Notes under the pieces: generated by a model
The model's database searches: none
Seen by the model: the letters and a program-made list of their open reading frames with translations, nothing else
What the model was told of the DNA's origin: nothing
Program-made: the position numbers and the translations under genes
Assembly (NCBI RefSeq): GCF_001896135.2
Contig: NZ_MPOH02000020.1
Coordinates: 120,820 to 184,819 of the forward strand
DNA: 64,000 nt
DNA from: Streptomyces phaeoluteigriseus
Lineage (GTDB): Bacteria > Actinomycetota > Actinomycetes > Streptomycetales > Streptomycetaceae
Reading direction: 5' to 3'
In this document: one piece after another, positions 24,107 to 31,656 of the stretch
Position numbering within the stretch: the first letter of the stretch is position 1
How the letters are laid out: each line of letters opens with the position of its first letter

Positions 24107-24865
24107 CTAGGCCCGCGGCAGACCGCCCGTCTCCGCGTCGCGGCCCGTCAGGCAGTACAGGGCGCCCGCAGGGTCGCGCAGGACCGTCCAGTGGGGGTGG
24201 GCGGCGACGAAGCGTGCGCCCAGCCGCTCGTGCCGGGCGCGGACCGCGTCGACGTCCGGGCCGCACGCGAGGTCGAGGTGGGCGGAGACGGGCCACTCCT
24301 CGCCGAGGCGCTGGAGGAGGATCCGCACGGGCAGTCCCGGCGGCGGCGCCACCACGTGGAACTCCGGCAGCGAGCCCGGCCGGGACGTCCAGTCGGGCAG
24401 GAGGCCGCTCCAGAAGGCGACTTCGGCGTCGTACGCGGACGGCGAGATGTCGATGCTGACCTGGTCCAGCCGGCTGCCGGCCACCACGCGCGGGCGTACG
24501 GTCTCGCCGTGCCAGGGCACCGCGCAGAACAACTGACCGGCGGGGGAGCGCAGTACGGCCCAGCCGTCGTGGGTGGCGACCGTGCGCGCGCCCACGTCCA
24601 GGGCCGTCGCGACGAACCCCTCGACGTCCTCGACGCAGAAGTCCGGATGCGCACCGCCCGTGCCGTCGCCGACCGCCTGCACCTTCACGCAGGCGTCGGC
24701 CCCCTCCGGCAGCAGGGTGGCGAACTCGGCGTCGTCCCCGCGGAGTTCGGACCGGGCCGTGTCCGTGACGGCGGCCCAGAAGGCGCAGGCCGACTCGAAG
24801 TGTCCGGCGGGCCGGTCGACGAAGGCGTACGTCCAGCGGACGGGGGCGCGGAAGGGTTGGCTCAT
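24107..24865 (-). CDS. VOC (glyoxalase/bleomycin resistance) family protein, two-domain
   Basis: A 252-residue protein built of two vicinal-oxygen-chelate modules, about residues 1-125 and 130-250. Each ends with the typical strand before the metal site: HDGWAVLRSPAGQLFCAVPW in the first, PHWTVLRDPAGALYCL in the second. Such proteins bind a metal or small hydrophobic ligand, and many streptomycete copies are of unknown activity. ATG 24865 is used. A second, single-domain VOC gene lies 43 bp upstream on the same strand, so the pair may be cotranscribed. Confidence 0.82.
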   Translation of the reverse strand: MSQPFRAPVRWTYAFVDRPAGHFESACAFWAAVTDTARSELRGDDAEFATLLPEGADACVKVQAVGDGTGGAHPDFCVEDVEGFVATALDVGARTVATHDGWAVLRSPAGQLFCAVPWHGETVRPRVVAGSRLDQVSIDISPSAYDAEVAFWSGLLPDWTSRPGSLPEFHVVAPPPGLPVRILLQRLGEEWPVSAHLDLACGPDVDAVRARHERLGARFVAAHPHWTVLRDPAGALYCLTGRDAETGGLPRA

Positions 24866-24908
24866 GCGGCGATCGTAGGCCGGGTGGCCCGCGGGATCGC
24901 CCCGGTTT

Positions 24909-25337
24909 TCAGGCGCCGGCGGTGTCGTCCGAGCGCTCCATGAACCGCAGCAGATTCCCCGCCGGATCCCTGAACGCGCAGTCCCGCACGCCGTACGGCT
25001 GGTCCATCGGCTCCTGGAGGACCTCGGCACCGGCCTCGCGCACGCGCTCGTGCAGCGCGTCGCAGTCGGCCGTGGTGAAGATGACCCCGCGTAGCATGCC
25101 CTTGGCCAGCAGCCGGGCCATCAGCTCCCGGTCGGCGGGGGAGGCGTCCGGGTTCGCGCCCGGCGGTTCCAGCACGATCTCCACGTCCGGCTGGAGCGGC
25201 GAGCCGACCGTCAGCCACCGCATCCCCTCGAACGAGACGTCGTTGCGGACCTCCAGGCCGAGGATGTCCCGGTAGAAGTACAGGGCCTTGTCGTGGTCGT
25301 CGACGGCCAGGAAGCACTGGCGGAGTTTGAGATCCAT
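24909..25337 (-). CDS. VOC family protein
   Basis: A 142-residue single VOC-fold protein. It begins DLKLRQCFLAVDDHDKAL, with a mid-protein strand YFYRDILGLEV and a C-terminal DPAGNLLRFMER carrying the usual metal-ligand Glu. ATG 25337 is preferred, with AGGGTGA 5 nt upstream, over a GTG at 25346. The stop of an upstream AraC-type gene is only 10 bases away, an arrangement often seen where an AraC regulator accompanies a small VOC protein. The substrate is unknown. Confidence 0.84.
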   Translation of the reverse strand: MDLKLRQCFLAVDDHDKALYFYRDILGLEVRNDVSFEGMRWLTVGSPLQPDVEIVLEPPGANPDASPADRELMARLLAKGMLRGVIFTTADCDALHERVREAGAEVLQEPMDQPYGVRDCAFRDPAGNLLRFMERSDDTAGA

Positions 25338-25347
25338 GCCGATCACC

Positions 25348-25740
25348 CTACGTACGTCGGGGGCGCGTGTACGTCCGTGCGACGCACGGCGGGATCACCG
25401 CGCTCGCCTCGTGCGCACGCGCGCGGTAGGCACTCGGCGTCTCGCCCACCAGCTCGGTGAACCGGGCGCTGAACGAGCCGAGCGAAGTACAGCCGACCTC
25501 CATGCAGACCTCCGTGACCGTGAGGTCGCCGCGCCGTAGGAGGGTCTTGGCCCGTTCGATCCGGCGGGTCATGAGGTAGCCGTACGGTGTCTCGCCGTAG
25601 GCCTCGCGGAAGCTGCGCTGGAAGTGGCCGGGGGACATCAGGGCCGTGCGGGCGAGCGCGGCGATGTCGAGGCGCTCGGCGTACTCACGGTCCATCCGGT
25701 CGCGTGCCTGCCGCAGCCGCACCAGGTCCTCGAGGGTCAC
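25348..25740 (-). CDS. AraC-family transcriptional regulator (DNA-binding domain only)
   Basis: A 130-residue protein that is almost all AraC/XylS double helix-turn-helix. The first HTH spans LDIAALARTALMSPGHFQRSF, the second VTEVCMEVGCTSLGSFSARF, with the ending TPSAYRARA typical of the family. No effector-binding domain is present, so it belongs to the short class that often senses by other means or acts constitutively. GTG 25740 is chosen as the family N-terminus. It is tightly linked to the downstream VOC gene and probably controls it. Confidence 0.85.
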   Translation of the reverse strand: MTLEDLVRLRQARDRMDREYAERLDIAALARTALMSPGHFQRSFREAYGETPYGYLMTRRIERAKTLLRRGDLTVTEVCMEVGCTSLGSFSARFTELVGETPSAYRARAHEASAVIPPCVARTYTRPRRT

Positions 25741-25817
25741 CCGGCCAGCATCGCACGGGCCACCCGATCGTGCGGCGGTTCCGCGGGGCCGCGGTGCCCC
25801 GCCTCCGGCATGCCGAA

Positions 25818-25845
25818 GGGCCCGGTCGTGATACCGACCGGGCCC
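25818..25845 (-). terminator. sodN terminator
   Basis: A perfect 11-bp stem (25818-25828 with 25835-25845) with a 6-nt loop lies 62 bases beyond the sodN stop on the minus strand. Confidence 0.75.
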
Positions 25846-25907
25846 CTCCGGAAAGTCCCTGGTCCCGCGGTGGTGCACCGACCGCCGGTGTCGGAACAGC
25901 CCGGGTG

Positions 25908-26303
25908 TCAGGCCTTCTTGGTCTCCCAGAAGATCCTGTCGATCTCGGCGATGAGTTCCAGCGCCTTCTCGCCCGTCTTCGGGTCGGTCGACGCCTTCGC
26001 GGCCGACAGGGCCTTGAGGGTGTCGTTGACCAGCTGGTGCAGCTGGGGGTACTTCTCGAAGTGCGGGGGCTTGAAGTAGTCGCTCCACAGCACGGAAACG
26101 TGGTGCTTCGCGAGCTCGGCGCGCTGCTCCTTGATGACGGTGGCGCGCGCCTGGAAGTGCGCGTCGTCGTTGGCGGCCATCTTCTCCTGCACGGCCTTCA
26201 CCGACTCCGCCTCGATGCGGGCCTGGGCCGGGTCGTACACACCGCAGGGCAGGTCGCAGTGCGCGTTGACCGTCACCTTGGGGGCAAACAGGCGGGAAAG
26301 CAT
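25908..26303 (-). CDS. sodN: SodN, nickel-containing superoxide dismutase precursor
   Basis: A 131-residue precursor of nickel superoxide dismutase. After a 14-residue leader (ending TVNA) comes the nickel hook HCDLPCGVYDP. Cleavage before His15 makes it residue 1 of the mature enzyme, and mature His1, Cys2 and Cys6 ligate nickel. The remaining sequence is the known four-helix bundle, with conserved NDDAHFQARATVIKEQRAELAKHH. It is a hexameric scavenger of superoxide. The processing protease gene sodX is divergently placed 146 bp away, as in other streptomycetes. In S. coelicolor nickel controls sodN versus the iron enzyme sodF through Nur. Confidence 0.97.
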   Translation of the reverse strand: MLSRLFAPKVTVNAHCDLPCGVYDPAQARIEAESVKAVQEKMAANDDAHFQARATVIKEQRAELAKHHVSVLWSDYFKPPHFEKYPQLHQLVNDTLKALSAAKASTDPKTGEKALELIAEIDRIFWETKKA

Positions 26304-26449
26304 GGAGCGTTCCTTCCTCGTGATCGTCTTCTCAGGTGGGACATTACTCCCTGGGGGAACGGTTTTCGCGAGTGCCCCCATGGGCTTAGGACAAAAGTCC
26401 GGGGTCAGACTGAGACTGGTGGAGGAACGGACCAGGGGAGGTGCCGGCG

Positions 26450-26884
26450 ATGCCGGAGCCGTCGCAGGACGTCGAGCGAGGGAGGTCCACCGTGCCGTTC
26501 GGGCTGGCCGAGGTGACCGGTCCGTCCATGGTGCCCACGCTGTACCACGGCGATCAGCTGGTGGTGCGGTACGGGGCCAGGGTGCGGCCGGGCGACGTGA
26601 TCGTGCTGCGGCATCCCTTCCAGCAGGACCTGCTCGTCGTCAAACGGGCCGTGGAGCGCCGCGAGGGCGGCTGGTGGGTGCGCGGGGACAACGCGTACGC
26701 GGGCGGTGACAGCACCGACTACGGCACCGTGCCCGACGAGCTGGTCCTCGGGGCGGTGCGCTTCCGGTACCGGCCGCGGAAGCGGGGTCAGCGTTCGCCG
26801 CTGGCGGCGCTGCGCTGGGCGCTCTCCGCGGCCAGGCCCGTGCTGGCCGACCGGTCGGCCTCCAGGCGCTTGCGGGCGCGGTAG
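26450..26884 (+). CDS. sodX: SodX, nickel superoxide dismutase maturation protease
   Basis: A 144-residue S26-type (signal peptidase-like) serine protease that removes the SodN leader. Ser26 in TGPSMVPTL and Lys65 in LLVVKRAVER form the expected Ser/Lys catalytic pair, and GDNAYAGGDSTDYG is the box E-like motif. There is no membrane anchor, consistent with cytosolic processing. ATG 26450 is chosen, with GGGGAGG 8 nt upstream; a GTG at 26441 overlaps that site. The last 97 bases overlap the 3' end of the CGNR gene on the other strand. Confidence 0.92.
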   Translation: MPEPSQDVERGRSTVPFGLAEVTGPSMVPTLYHGDQLVVRYGARVRPGDVIVLRHPFQQDLLVVKRAVERREGGWWVRGDNAYAGGDSTDYGTVPDELVLGAVRFRYRPRKRGQRSPLAALRWALSAARPVLADRSASRRLRAR

Positions 26885-27417
26885 GCGGCCACGTTGGCGC
26901 GGGTGGCGCAGCGGTCGGAGCAGTAGCGCCGGGAGCGGTTCGTGGAGGTGTCCAGGTAGGCGTTGCGGCACGGGCCCGCCTCGCACAGGCCCAGCCGGTC
27001 GACGCCGTACTCCGTCAGGTGGAAGGCCAGGCCCATCGCGGCGATGGCCGCGTAGCCGGCGGTCGCGTTCGACGGGTGGTCGGCGAGGTGCATGTGCCAC
27101 AGCGGGCGGCCGTCGTCGTCACGGTGGTCGTGCCCGGAGATCTGCGGGCTGACCGGGAACTCCAGCAGGAGGGAGTTCAGCAGGTCGACGGCGAGGGTCT
27201 CGTCGTCGCCGTCGGCCGCCTCGAAGACCGCGCGCAGACGACCGCGGACCGAGCGGAACCGTGTGACGTCCGCGTCGGTGGCGCGGCGGGCCGCCGACGC
27301 GTTGTCGCCGAACAGGCCGCGGACGGCCTCGACGGAGGTCAGCGAGTCCTTGCCCCGGGCCGGTTCCTCGCTGTTGACGAGGCGAACGGCATAGTCCGAG
27401 TAATAGGCCAGTTCCAC
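26788..27417 (-). CDS. CGNR zinc-finger domain protein
   Basis: A 209-residue protein with an N-terminal ABATE/DUF1470-type helical domain (AYYSDYAVRLVNSEEPARG; DLLNSLLLEFPVSPQISGH) and a C-terminal CGNR zinc finger. The finger reads LCEAGPCRNAYLD, then RYCSDRCATRANVAAYRARK, giving four cysteines in the family pattern with the NxxAYRxR tail thought to bind nucleic acid. These are presumed transcriptional regulators. It converges on and overlaps sodX by 97 bp; codon structure supports both reading frames, so the overlap appears real. It is divergent from a methyltransferase gene. Confidence 0.85.
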   Translation of the reverse strand: MELAYYSDYAVRLVNSEEPARGKDSLTSVEAVRGLFGDNASAARRATDADVTRFRSVRGRLRAVFEAADGDDETLAVDLLNSLLLEFPVSPQISGHDHRDDDGRPLWHMHLADHPSNATAGYAAIAAMGLAFHLTEYGVDRLGLCEAGPCRNAYLDTSTNRSRRYCSDRCATRANVAAYRARKRLEADRSASTGLAAESAQRSAASGER

Positions 27418-27517
27418 TTGTAGTCCTTACGGAGGGGCTCTATGGTCGTCGATGCGGTCGGGTAACGGCTGATCGTGCTTCCAGGGTATTACGCGGGCGA
27501 CGGAAGAGAGGGCTCCC

Positions 27518-28279
27518 ATGACCACGACGAGTACCGGAACCGACTGGCGGGCCTGGCAGGAGAGCTGGGACCGGCAGCAGGAGTGGTACATGCCCGACCG
27601 GGAGGAACGCTTCCGGATCATGCTCGACATGGTCGAGTCACTCGTCGGCACCACACCCCGCGTCCTCGACCTCGCCTGCGGCACCGGCACCATCACCGCC
27701 CGGCTGCTCGCCCGCCTCCCGGGCGCCACCAGCACGGGCGTCGACCTCGACCCGGCGCTCCTCACCATCGCCGAGGGCACCTTCGCGGGCGACGGGCGGG
27801 TCACCCTCGTGACCGCCGACCTCAAGGACCCCGACTGGCGGGCCGGGCTGCCGCACGACTCGTACGACGCCGTCCTGACCGCCACGGCCCTGCACTGGCT
27901 GCACAGCGAACCCCTCGAGGCCCTCTACGGCCAGATCGCGGAGCTGGTCCGCGACGGCGGTGTCTTCATGAACGCGGACCATATGATCGACGACTCCACG
28001 CCCCGGATCAACGCGGCCGAACGTGCCCTGCGCCACGCCCGCATGGATCAGGCCAAGGCCGGCGGCGCCCTCGACTGGGCCGAGTGGTGGCGGCTCGCCG
28101 CCCAGGATCCGGTCCTCGCCGGTCCGACGGCCCGCCGCTTCGAGATCTACGGCGAGCACGCCGACGGCGACATGCCGTCCCCGTCCTGGCACGCGCGTGT
28201 GCTCCGCGAGAAGGGGTTCGGGGAGGCGCGGCCGGTGTGGTGCTCGCCCTCGGACACGCTGCTGCTGGCGCTGAAGTGA
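27518..28279 (+). CDS. Class I SAM-dependent methyltransferase
   Basis: A 253-residue methyltransferase with a Rossmann-like fold. Motif I is RVLDLACGTGTITARLL (about residues 48-64), motif II VDLDPALLTIAEG with the acidic residue for the SAM ribose, and a later VLTATALHWLHSEPLEALY as motif IV. The N-terminus, WQESWDRQQEWYMPDRE, is typical of a large uncharacterised streptomycete group related to trans-aconitate/UbiE-type enzymes. ATG 27518 has a GAGAGG site upstream. It is monocistronic, ending at a strong bidirectional terminator. The substrate is unknown. Confidence 0.85.
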   Translation: MTTTSTGTDWRAWQESWDRQQEWYMPDREERFRIMLDMVESLVGTTPRVLDLACGTGTITARLLARLPGATSTGVDLDPALLTIAEGTFAGDGRVTLVTADLKDPDWRAGLPHDSYDAVLTATALHWLHSEPLEALYGQIAELVRDGGVFMNADHMIDDSTPRINAAERALRHARMDQAKAGGALDWAEWWRLAAQDPVLAGPTARRFEIYGEHADGDMPSPSWHARVLREKGFGEARPVWCSPSDTLLLALK

Positions 28280-28283
28280 CGCG

Positions 28284-28315
28284 AGGGGCGGTACGGAGAA
28301 CTCCGTACCGCCCCT
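28284..28315. terminator. Bidirectional terminator between methyltransferase and ABC transporter genes
   Basis: A perfect 15-bp inverted repeat (28284-28298 with 28301-28315) has only two central bases, so the loop opens at its apex. Two convergent genes end on either side within 25 bases. Confidence 0.85.
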
Positions 28316-28335
28316 TCACCGTGCGTGGTGTCCGG

Positions 28336-29109
28336 TCAGAGGACCTTCGACAGGAACGCCTGCGTCCGCTCGTGTTGAGGGTTGGTCAGGACGTCGCGCG
28401 GGTTGCCGGACTCGACGACCACACCGTCGTCCATGAAGACCAGGCTGTCGCCGACCTCGCGGGCGAAGCCCATCTCGTGCGTGACGACGACCATCGTCAT
28501 GCCGGACTCCGCCAGGTCGCGCATGACGTCGAGGACGTCACCGACCAGCTCCGGGTCCAGCGCCGAGGTCGGCTCGTCGAACAGCATCAGCTTCGGGTCC
28601 ATGGCCAGGGCCCGGGCGATCGCGACCCGCTGCTGCTGGCCGCCGGAGAGCTGCGAGGGGTAGTTCCCGGCCTTGTCGCCGAGGCCGACCCGCGCCAGCA
28701 GCTCCTTGGCGCGCTCCCTGGCCTGGCCCCTGTTCTGGCCCTTGACCTGGACCGGAGCCTCCATGACGTTCTCGACCGCGGTCATGTGCGGGAAGAGGTT
28801 GAACCGCTGGAACACCATGCCGATGTCCCGGCGCTTCAGCGCGACCTCGCTGTCCTTCAGCTCGTACAGCTTGTCGCCCTTCTGGCGGTAGCCGACCAGC
28901 TCGCCGTCGACGTACAGACGACCGGCGTTGATCTTCTCCAGGTGGTTGATGCACCTCAGGAAGGTCGACTTGCCGGAGCCGGACGGGCCGATCAGGCAGA
29001 ACACCTCGCCGGAGTTCACCTGGAGGTCGATGCCCTTGAGGACCTCGACGGCGCCGAAGGACTTGTGGACGCCCTCGGCCTTCACCATGGGGTGGGAGGG
29101 CTGCGTCAT
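28336..29109 (-). CDS. Polar amino acid ABC transporter ATP-binding protein
   Basis: A 257-residue ABC ATPase of the polar amino-acid (GlnQ/GluA) class. Walker A is GPSGSGKST at about 39-47, the signature LSGGQQQR near 157 and Walker B LMLFDEPTSALDP near 180, followed by the switch His in VVTHEMGF. An insertion, LYVDGELVGYRQKGDKLYEL, is typical of this sub-branch. Its ATG overlaps the permease stop (ATGA). With the permease and binding protein upstream it forms a three-gene uptake operon, probably for glutamine, glutamate or another polar amino acid. Confidence 0.93.
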   Translation of the reverse strand: MTQPSHPMVKAEGVHKSFGAVEVLKGIDLQVNSGEVFCLIGPSGSGKSTFLRCINHLEKINAGRLYVDGELVGYRQKGDKLYELKDSEVALKRRDIGMVFQRFNLFPHMTAVENVMEAPVQVKGQNRGQARERAKELLARVGLGDKAGNYPSQLSGGQQQRVAIARALAMDPKLMLFDEPTSALDPELVGDVLDVMRDLAESGMTMVVVTHEMGFAREVGDSLVFMDDGVVVESGNPRDVLTNPQHERTQAFLSKVL

Positions 29110-30044
29110 GCCGAGACTCCCTTCGGGCGGCGCGTGGGCAGGACGGCGGCCTTGACGCGCTGGAGCGGCGTCGGCGGCAGGCTGTGGCTCGAGCCACGGG
29201 CGTAGTACCGCTCGACGTAGTACTGCCCGACGCTCAGGATCGAGGTCATGATCAGGTACCAGGCGGCGGCGAGGAAGTACATCTCCACCGTGGAGCCCGC
29301 GTTCTGACCGATGTCCTGCGCCTCCTTGAAGAGGTCGGCGAACTGCACCGCCGAGACGAGCGAGGTCGTCTTCAGCATGTTGATGACCTCGTTGCCCGTC
29401 GGCGGCACGATCACCCGCATCGCCTGCGGGATGACGATCCGCCGGAGCGTCTTGGTGTGGCTCATGCCGAGCGCGTGCGACGCCTCGCTCTGCCCCTCGT
29501 CGACCGAGAGCAGACCGGCACGGCAGATCTCGGCCATGTACGCGGCCTCGTTGAGACCCAGGCCGAGCAGCGCCGTCAGCAGCGGCGTCATGAACGACGA
29601 CCAGTAGTCCTTGTAGATCGGACCCAGGTTGATGTACTCGAAGACCAGGCCCAGGTTGAACCAGACGAACAGCTGGACCAGGACCGGGGTGCCGCGGAAG
29701 AACCAGATGTAGAACCACGCGATCGACGAGGTCACGGGGTTCTTGGACAGGCGCATCACGGCGAGCAGGATGCCGCCGACGATGCCGATCACCATGGAGA
29801 GCACGGTGAGCAGCAGGGTGTTCCAGACGCCGTCGATGATGCGGTCGTCGAAGAAGTAGTCCGGGATCGCGTCCCAGTTGATGTTGCCTTGCGCGAAGGC
29901 GTAGAGGACCGAGCCCAGCAGGGCCAGTGCGACAGCCGCCGAAACGTATCGCCCGGGGTGCCGGACCGGGATGGCCTTGATGGCCTCCGGCCCGGCGGGG
30001 GGCGTCGCGTCGGGACCGTCCGTCTTGTTGACGTCAACAGTCAC
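29106..30044 (-). CDS. Polar amino acid ABC transporter permease
   Basis: A 312-residue permease of the HisM/GlnP family. After a hydrophilic N-terminus and a first helix (VSAAVALALLGSVLYAF), the core starts GVWNTLLLTVLSMVIGIVGG and contains WFFRGTPVLVQLF, NEAAYMAEICRAGLLSVDEG (the EAA-loop region contacting the ATPase) and RIVIPQAMRVIVPPTGNE. About six membrane helices. A single permease gene implies a homodimer. The start is GTG. The C-terminal tail is basic. It is in an operon with its ATPase (4-base overlap) and binding protein (38-bp gap). Confidence 0.93.
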   Translation of the reverse strand: MTVDVNKTDGPDATPPAGPEAIKAIPVRHPGRYVSAAVALALLGSVLYAFAQGNINWDAIPDYFFDDRIIDGVWNTLLLTVLSMVIGIVGGILLAVMRLSKNPVTSSIAWFYIWFFRGTPVLVQLFVWFNLGLVFEYINLGPIYKDYWSSFMTPLLTALLGLGLNEAAYMAEICRAGLLSVDEGQSEASHALGMSHTKTLRRIVIPQAMRVIVPPTGNEVINMLKTTSLVSAVQFADLFKEAQDIGQNAGSTVEMYFLAAAWYLIMTSILSVGQYYVERYYARGSSHSLPPTPLQRVKAAVLPTRRPKGVSA

Positions 30045-30082
30045 GGGTGGAGCCTTTCAGAGCCGAGTCGAACGGTGTCGGT

Positions 30083-31051
30083 TCAGGAACCGCCGTTGAT
30101 CTTGGCCTCGGTGATCGCGCCGTCCGCGACCCCCCACTTCTCGACGATCTTCTTGTACTCGCCGTTGTCGATGATCGCCTGGACGGCCGCCTGGAGCGCG
30201 TCACGCAGCTCGGTGTTGTCCTTGGCGACGGCGATTCCGTACGGACCCGCCTCGACCTGGTCGCCGACGATCTCGAAGTACTTGCCGCCCCCGGCGTTCT
30301 TCACGGAGTAGGCGGCGATGGGGAAGTCCGCGGAGACGACGTCTGCGCCCTTGGAACGCATCCGGGTCTCGGCCTCGGGGTTGGTGGCGAAGTCCTCGAT
30401 CTTGAGGGCCGCCTTGTTGTCCTTCTTGCACTTCGCCGCCTGGTCCTTGGCGAGGTCGTGGGAGAAGGTGTTGCGCTGCACGGCCATCGTCTTGCCGCAC
30501 AGGTCGTCCCAGGTCTTGATGCCCTGGGTGTCGCCCGCGTTGGTGTAGAGGGAGACGCCCGCGGTGAAGTAGTCGACGAAGTCGACGCCGGCGCCGACCT
30601 TCTTGCCGGTGTCGCCGTCGATGCCTTCCTGGCGGTCCTTGGTGTCGGTCATGGCCGACATCGCGATGTCGTAGCGCTTGGACGCCAGACCGCCGATGAG
30701 GGTGTCGAACGTGGCGTTCTGGAACTCGAACTTCACGCCGAGCTGCTTGCCCATGGCGGCCGCGATGTCGGGGTCGATACCGGCCGTCTTGCCGGAGCTG
30801 TCCTTGAACTCGACCGGCGCGTACGCGATGTCGGAACCGACCTTGATGACGCCCTTGTCACGGATCGCCTGGGGCAGCTTGTCGGCCAGCGGGGCCGCGC
30901 TCGTCGAGGCGGTGTCGCCGCTCCCGGAGTCGTTGTCCTTGGTCTGGTCACCACAGGCGGTGAGCAGCAGGGCGCCCGTGACCGCGAGGGTTCCGACCGC
31001 GGCGAGCCGGGTGCGCGCGGCGGTGGTACGGCGGATGGAGCGTGCGGTCAT
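30083..31051 (-). CDS. Amino acid ABC transporter substrate-binding lipoprotein
   Basis: A 322-residue lipoprotein of binding-protein family 3. A basic N-terminus (TARSIRRTTAARTR) and hydrophobic stretch end in the lipobox LLTAC with Cys33. A serine/threonine/glycine-rich linker follows, then KGVIKVGSDIAYAPVEF, GIDPDIAAAMGKQLG and DIAMSAMTDTKDRQ, the recurrent family 3 motifs. It is the first gene of the operon with permease and ATPase downstream. Family members bind Glu, Gln, His or similar; specificity is not readable. The long upstream gap must hold the operon promoter. Confidence 0.93.
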   Translation of the reverse strand: MTARSIRRTTAARTRLAAVGTLAVTGALLLTACGDQTKDNDSGSGDTASTSAAPLADKLPQAIRDKGVIKVGSDIAYAPVEFKDSSGKTAGIDPDIAAAMGKQLGVKFEFQNATFDTLIGGLASKRYDIAMSAMTDTKDRQEGIDGDTGKKVGAGVDFVDYFTAGVSLYTNAGDTQGIKTWDDLCGKTMAVQRNTFSHDLAKDQAAKCKKDNKAALKIEDFATNPEAETRMRSKGADVVSADFPIAAYSVKNAGGGKYFEIVGDQVEAGPYGIAVAKDNTELRDALQAAVQAIIDNGEYKKIVEKWGVADGAITEAKINGGS

Positions 31052-31656
31052 GGTGAGTGCCTCCGGCGGATGGAAAGGAGATGCCGATGGGTCGACGAGA
31101 ACACACACCATCGGGTGTCGCGACCTCGTGTGATGACGGCATCTTGCCATTCGGACTACGCCATTCAGGGGGCCAGCCATGTCAAAATCGGATAACGGGC
31201 GACACCCGAATCCCATCAGTCCGGTACATCACGACCGCACCGGGCCGGACCATCTGCGGGAATCCCTGCTTCCGGCCGGAAGATCTCCGGTCCATCTCGC
31301 CATGTGGACGAACACGCTCCGTCATGACCCGTGGGTCGCGCTTGTTGTCAAGGGTTTGGCCGGGACTTGTCCGTGCTTCGTGCATGAGTCATCTCACTGG
31401 CGTATGACAGCGCCGGTGAGGTGTGGGAGTCGTACGAACAGCGGCATGTGACCTTGCACCGAATGGACTCGTCGTCGGTGGTGTCCGTCCGGTAAGAAGG
31501 TTCTTTACACCCCTCACCCGGGGCTCAGGGCGCGTGTGCGGCGCGCCCGACGCGCAGGTGCCCGTACGTATCACCGCTGGGTCCTGCGCGGTGCCCGCCC
31601 ACTTCTCAACCAGGAGTGGCCACCCTCATCCATGAAGACCTAAGGGGTAAGACACA
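31052..31656. other. 605-bp divergent intergenic region, lower GC, no supported gene
   Basis: This separates the transporter operon (minus) from the malic enzyme gene (plus). Several short open frames exist on both strands, but none has a ribosome-binding site or family resemblance. Visible structure includes direct repeats GCCATTC at 31146-31152 and 31160-31166, and TTGACA on the minus strand at 31178-31183, a possible -35 for the transporter operon. Local GC is clearly below that of flanking genes around 31130-31500. Confidence 0.5.

Noticed and set aside
23833..24459. A 208-codon Arg-rich frame
   Set aside because: It runs far into the opposite-strand VOC gene, has no conserved segment and looks like shadow sequence.
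31179..31451. Open frames of 60-90 codons in the 605-bp gap
   Set aside because: There is no ribosome-binding site, no third-position GC bias and no recognisable motif, and both strands are equally open.
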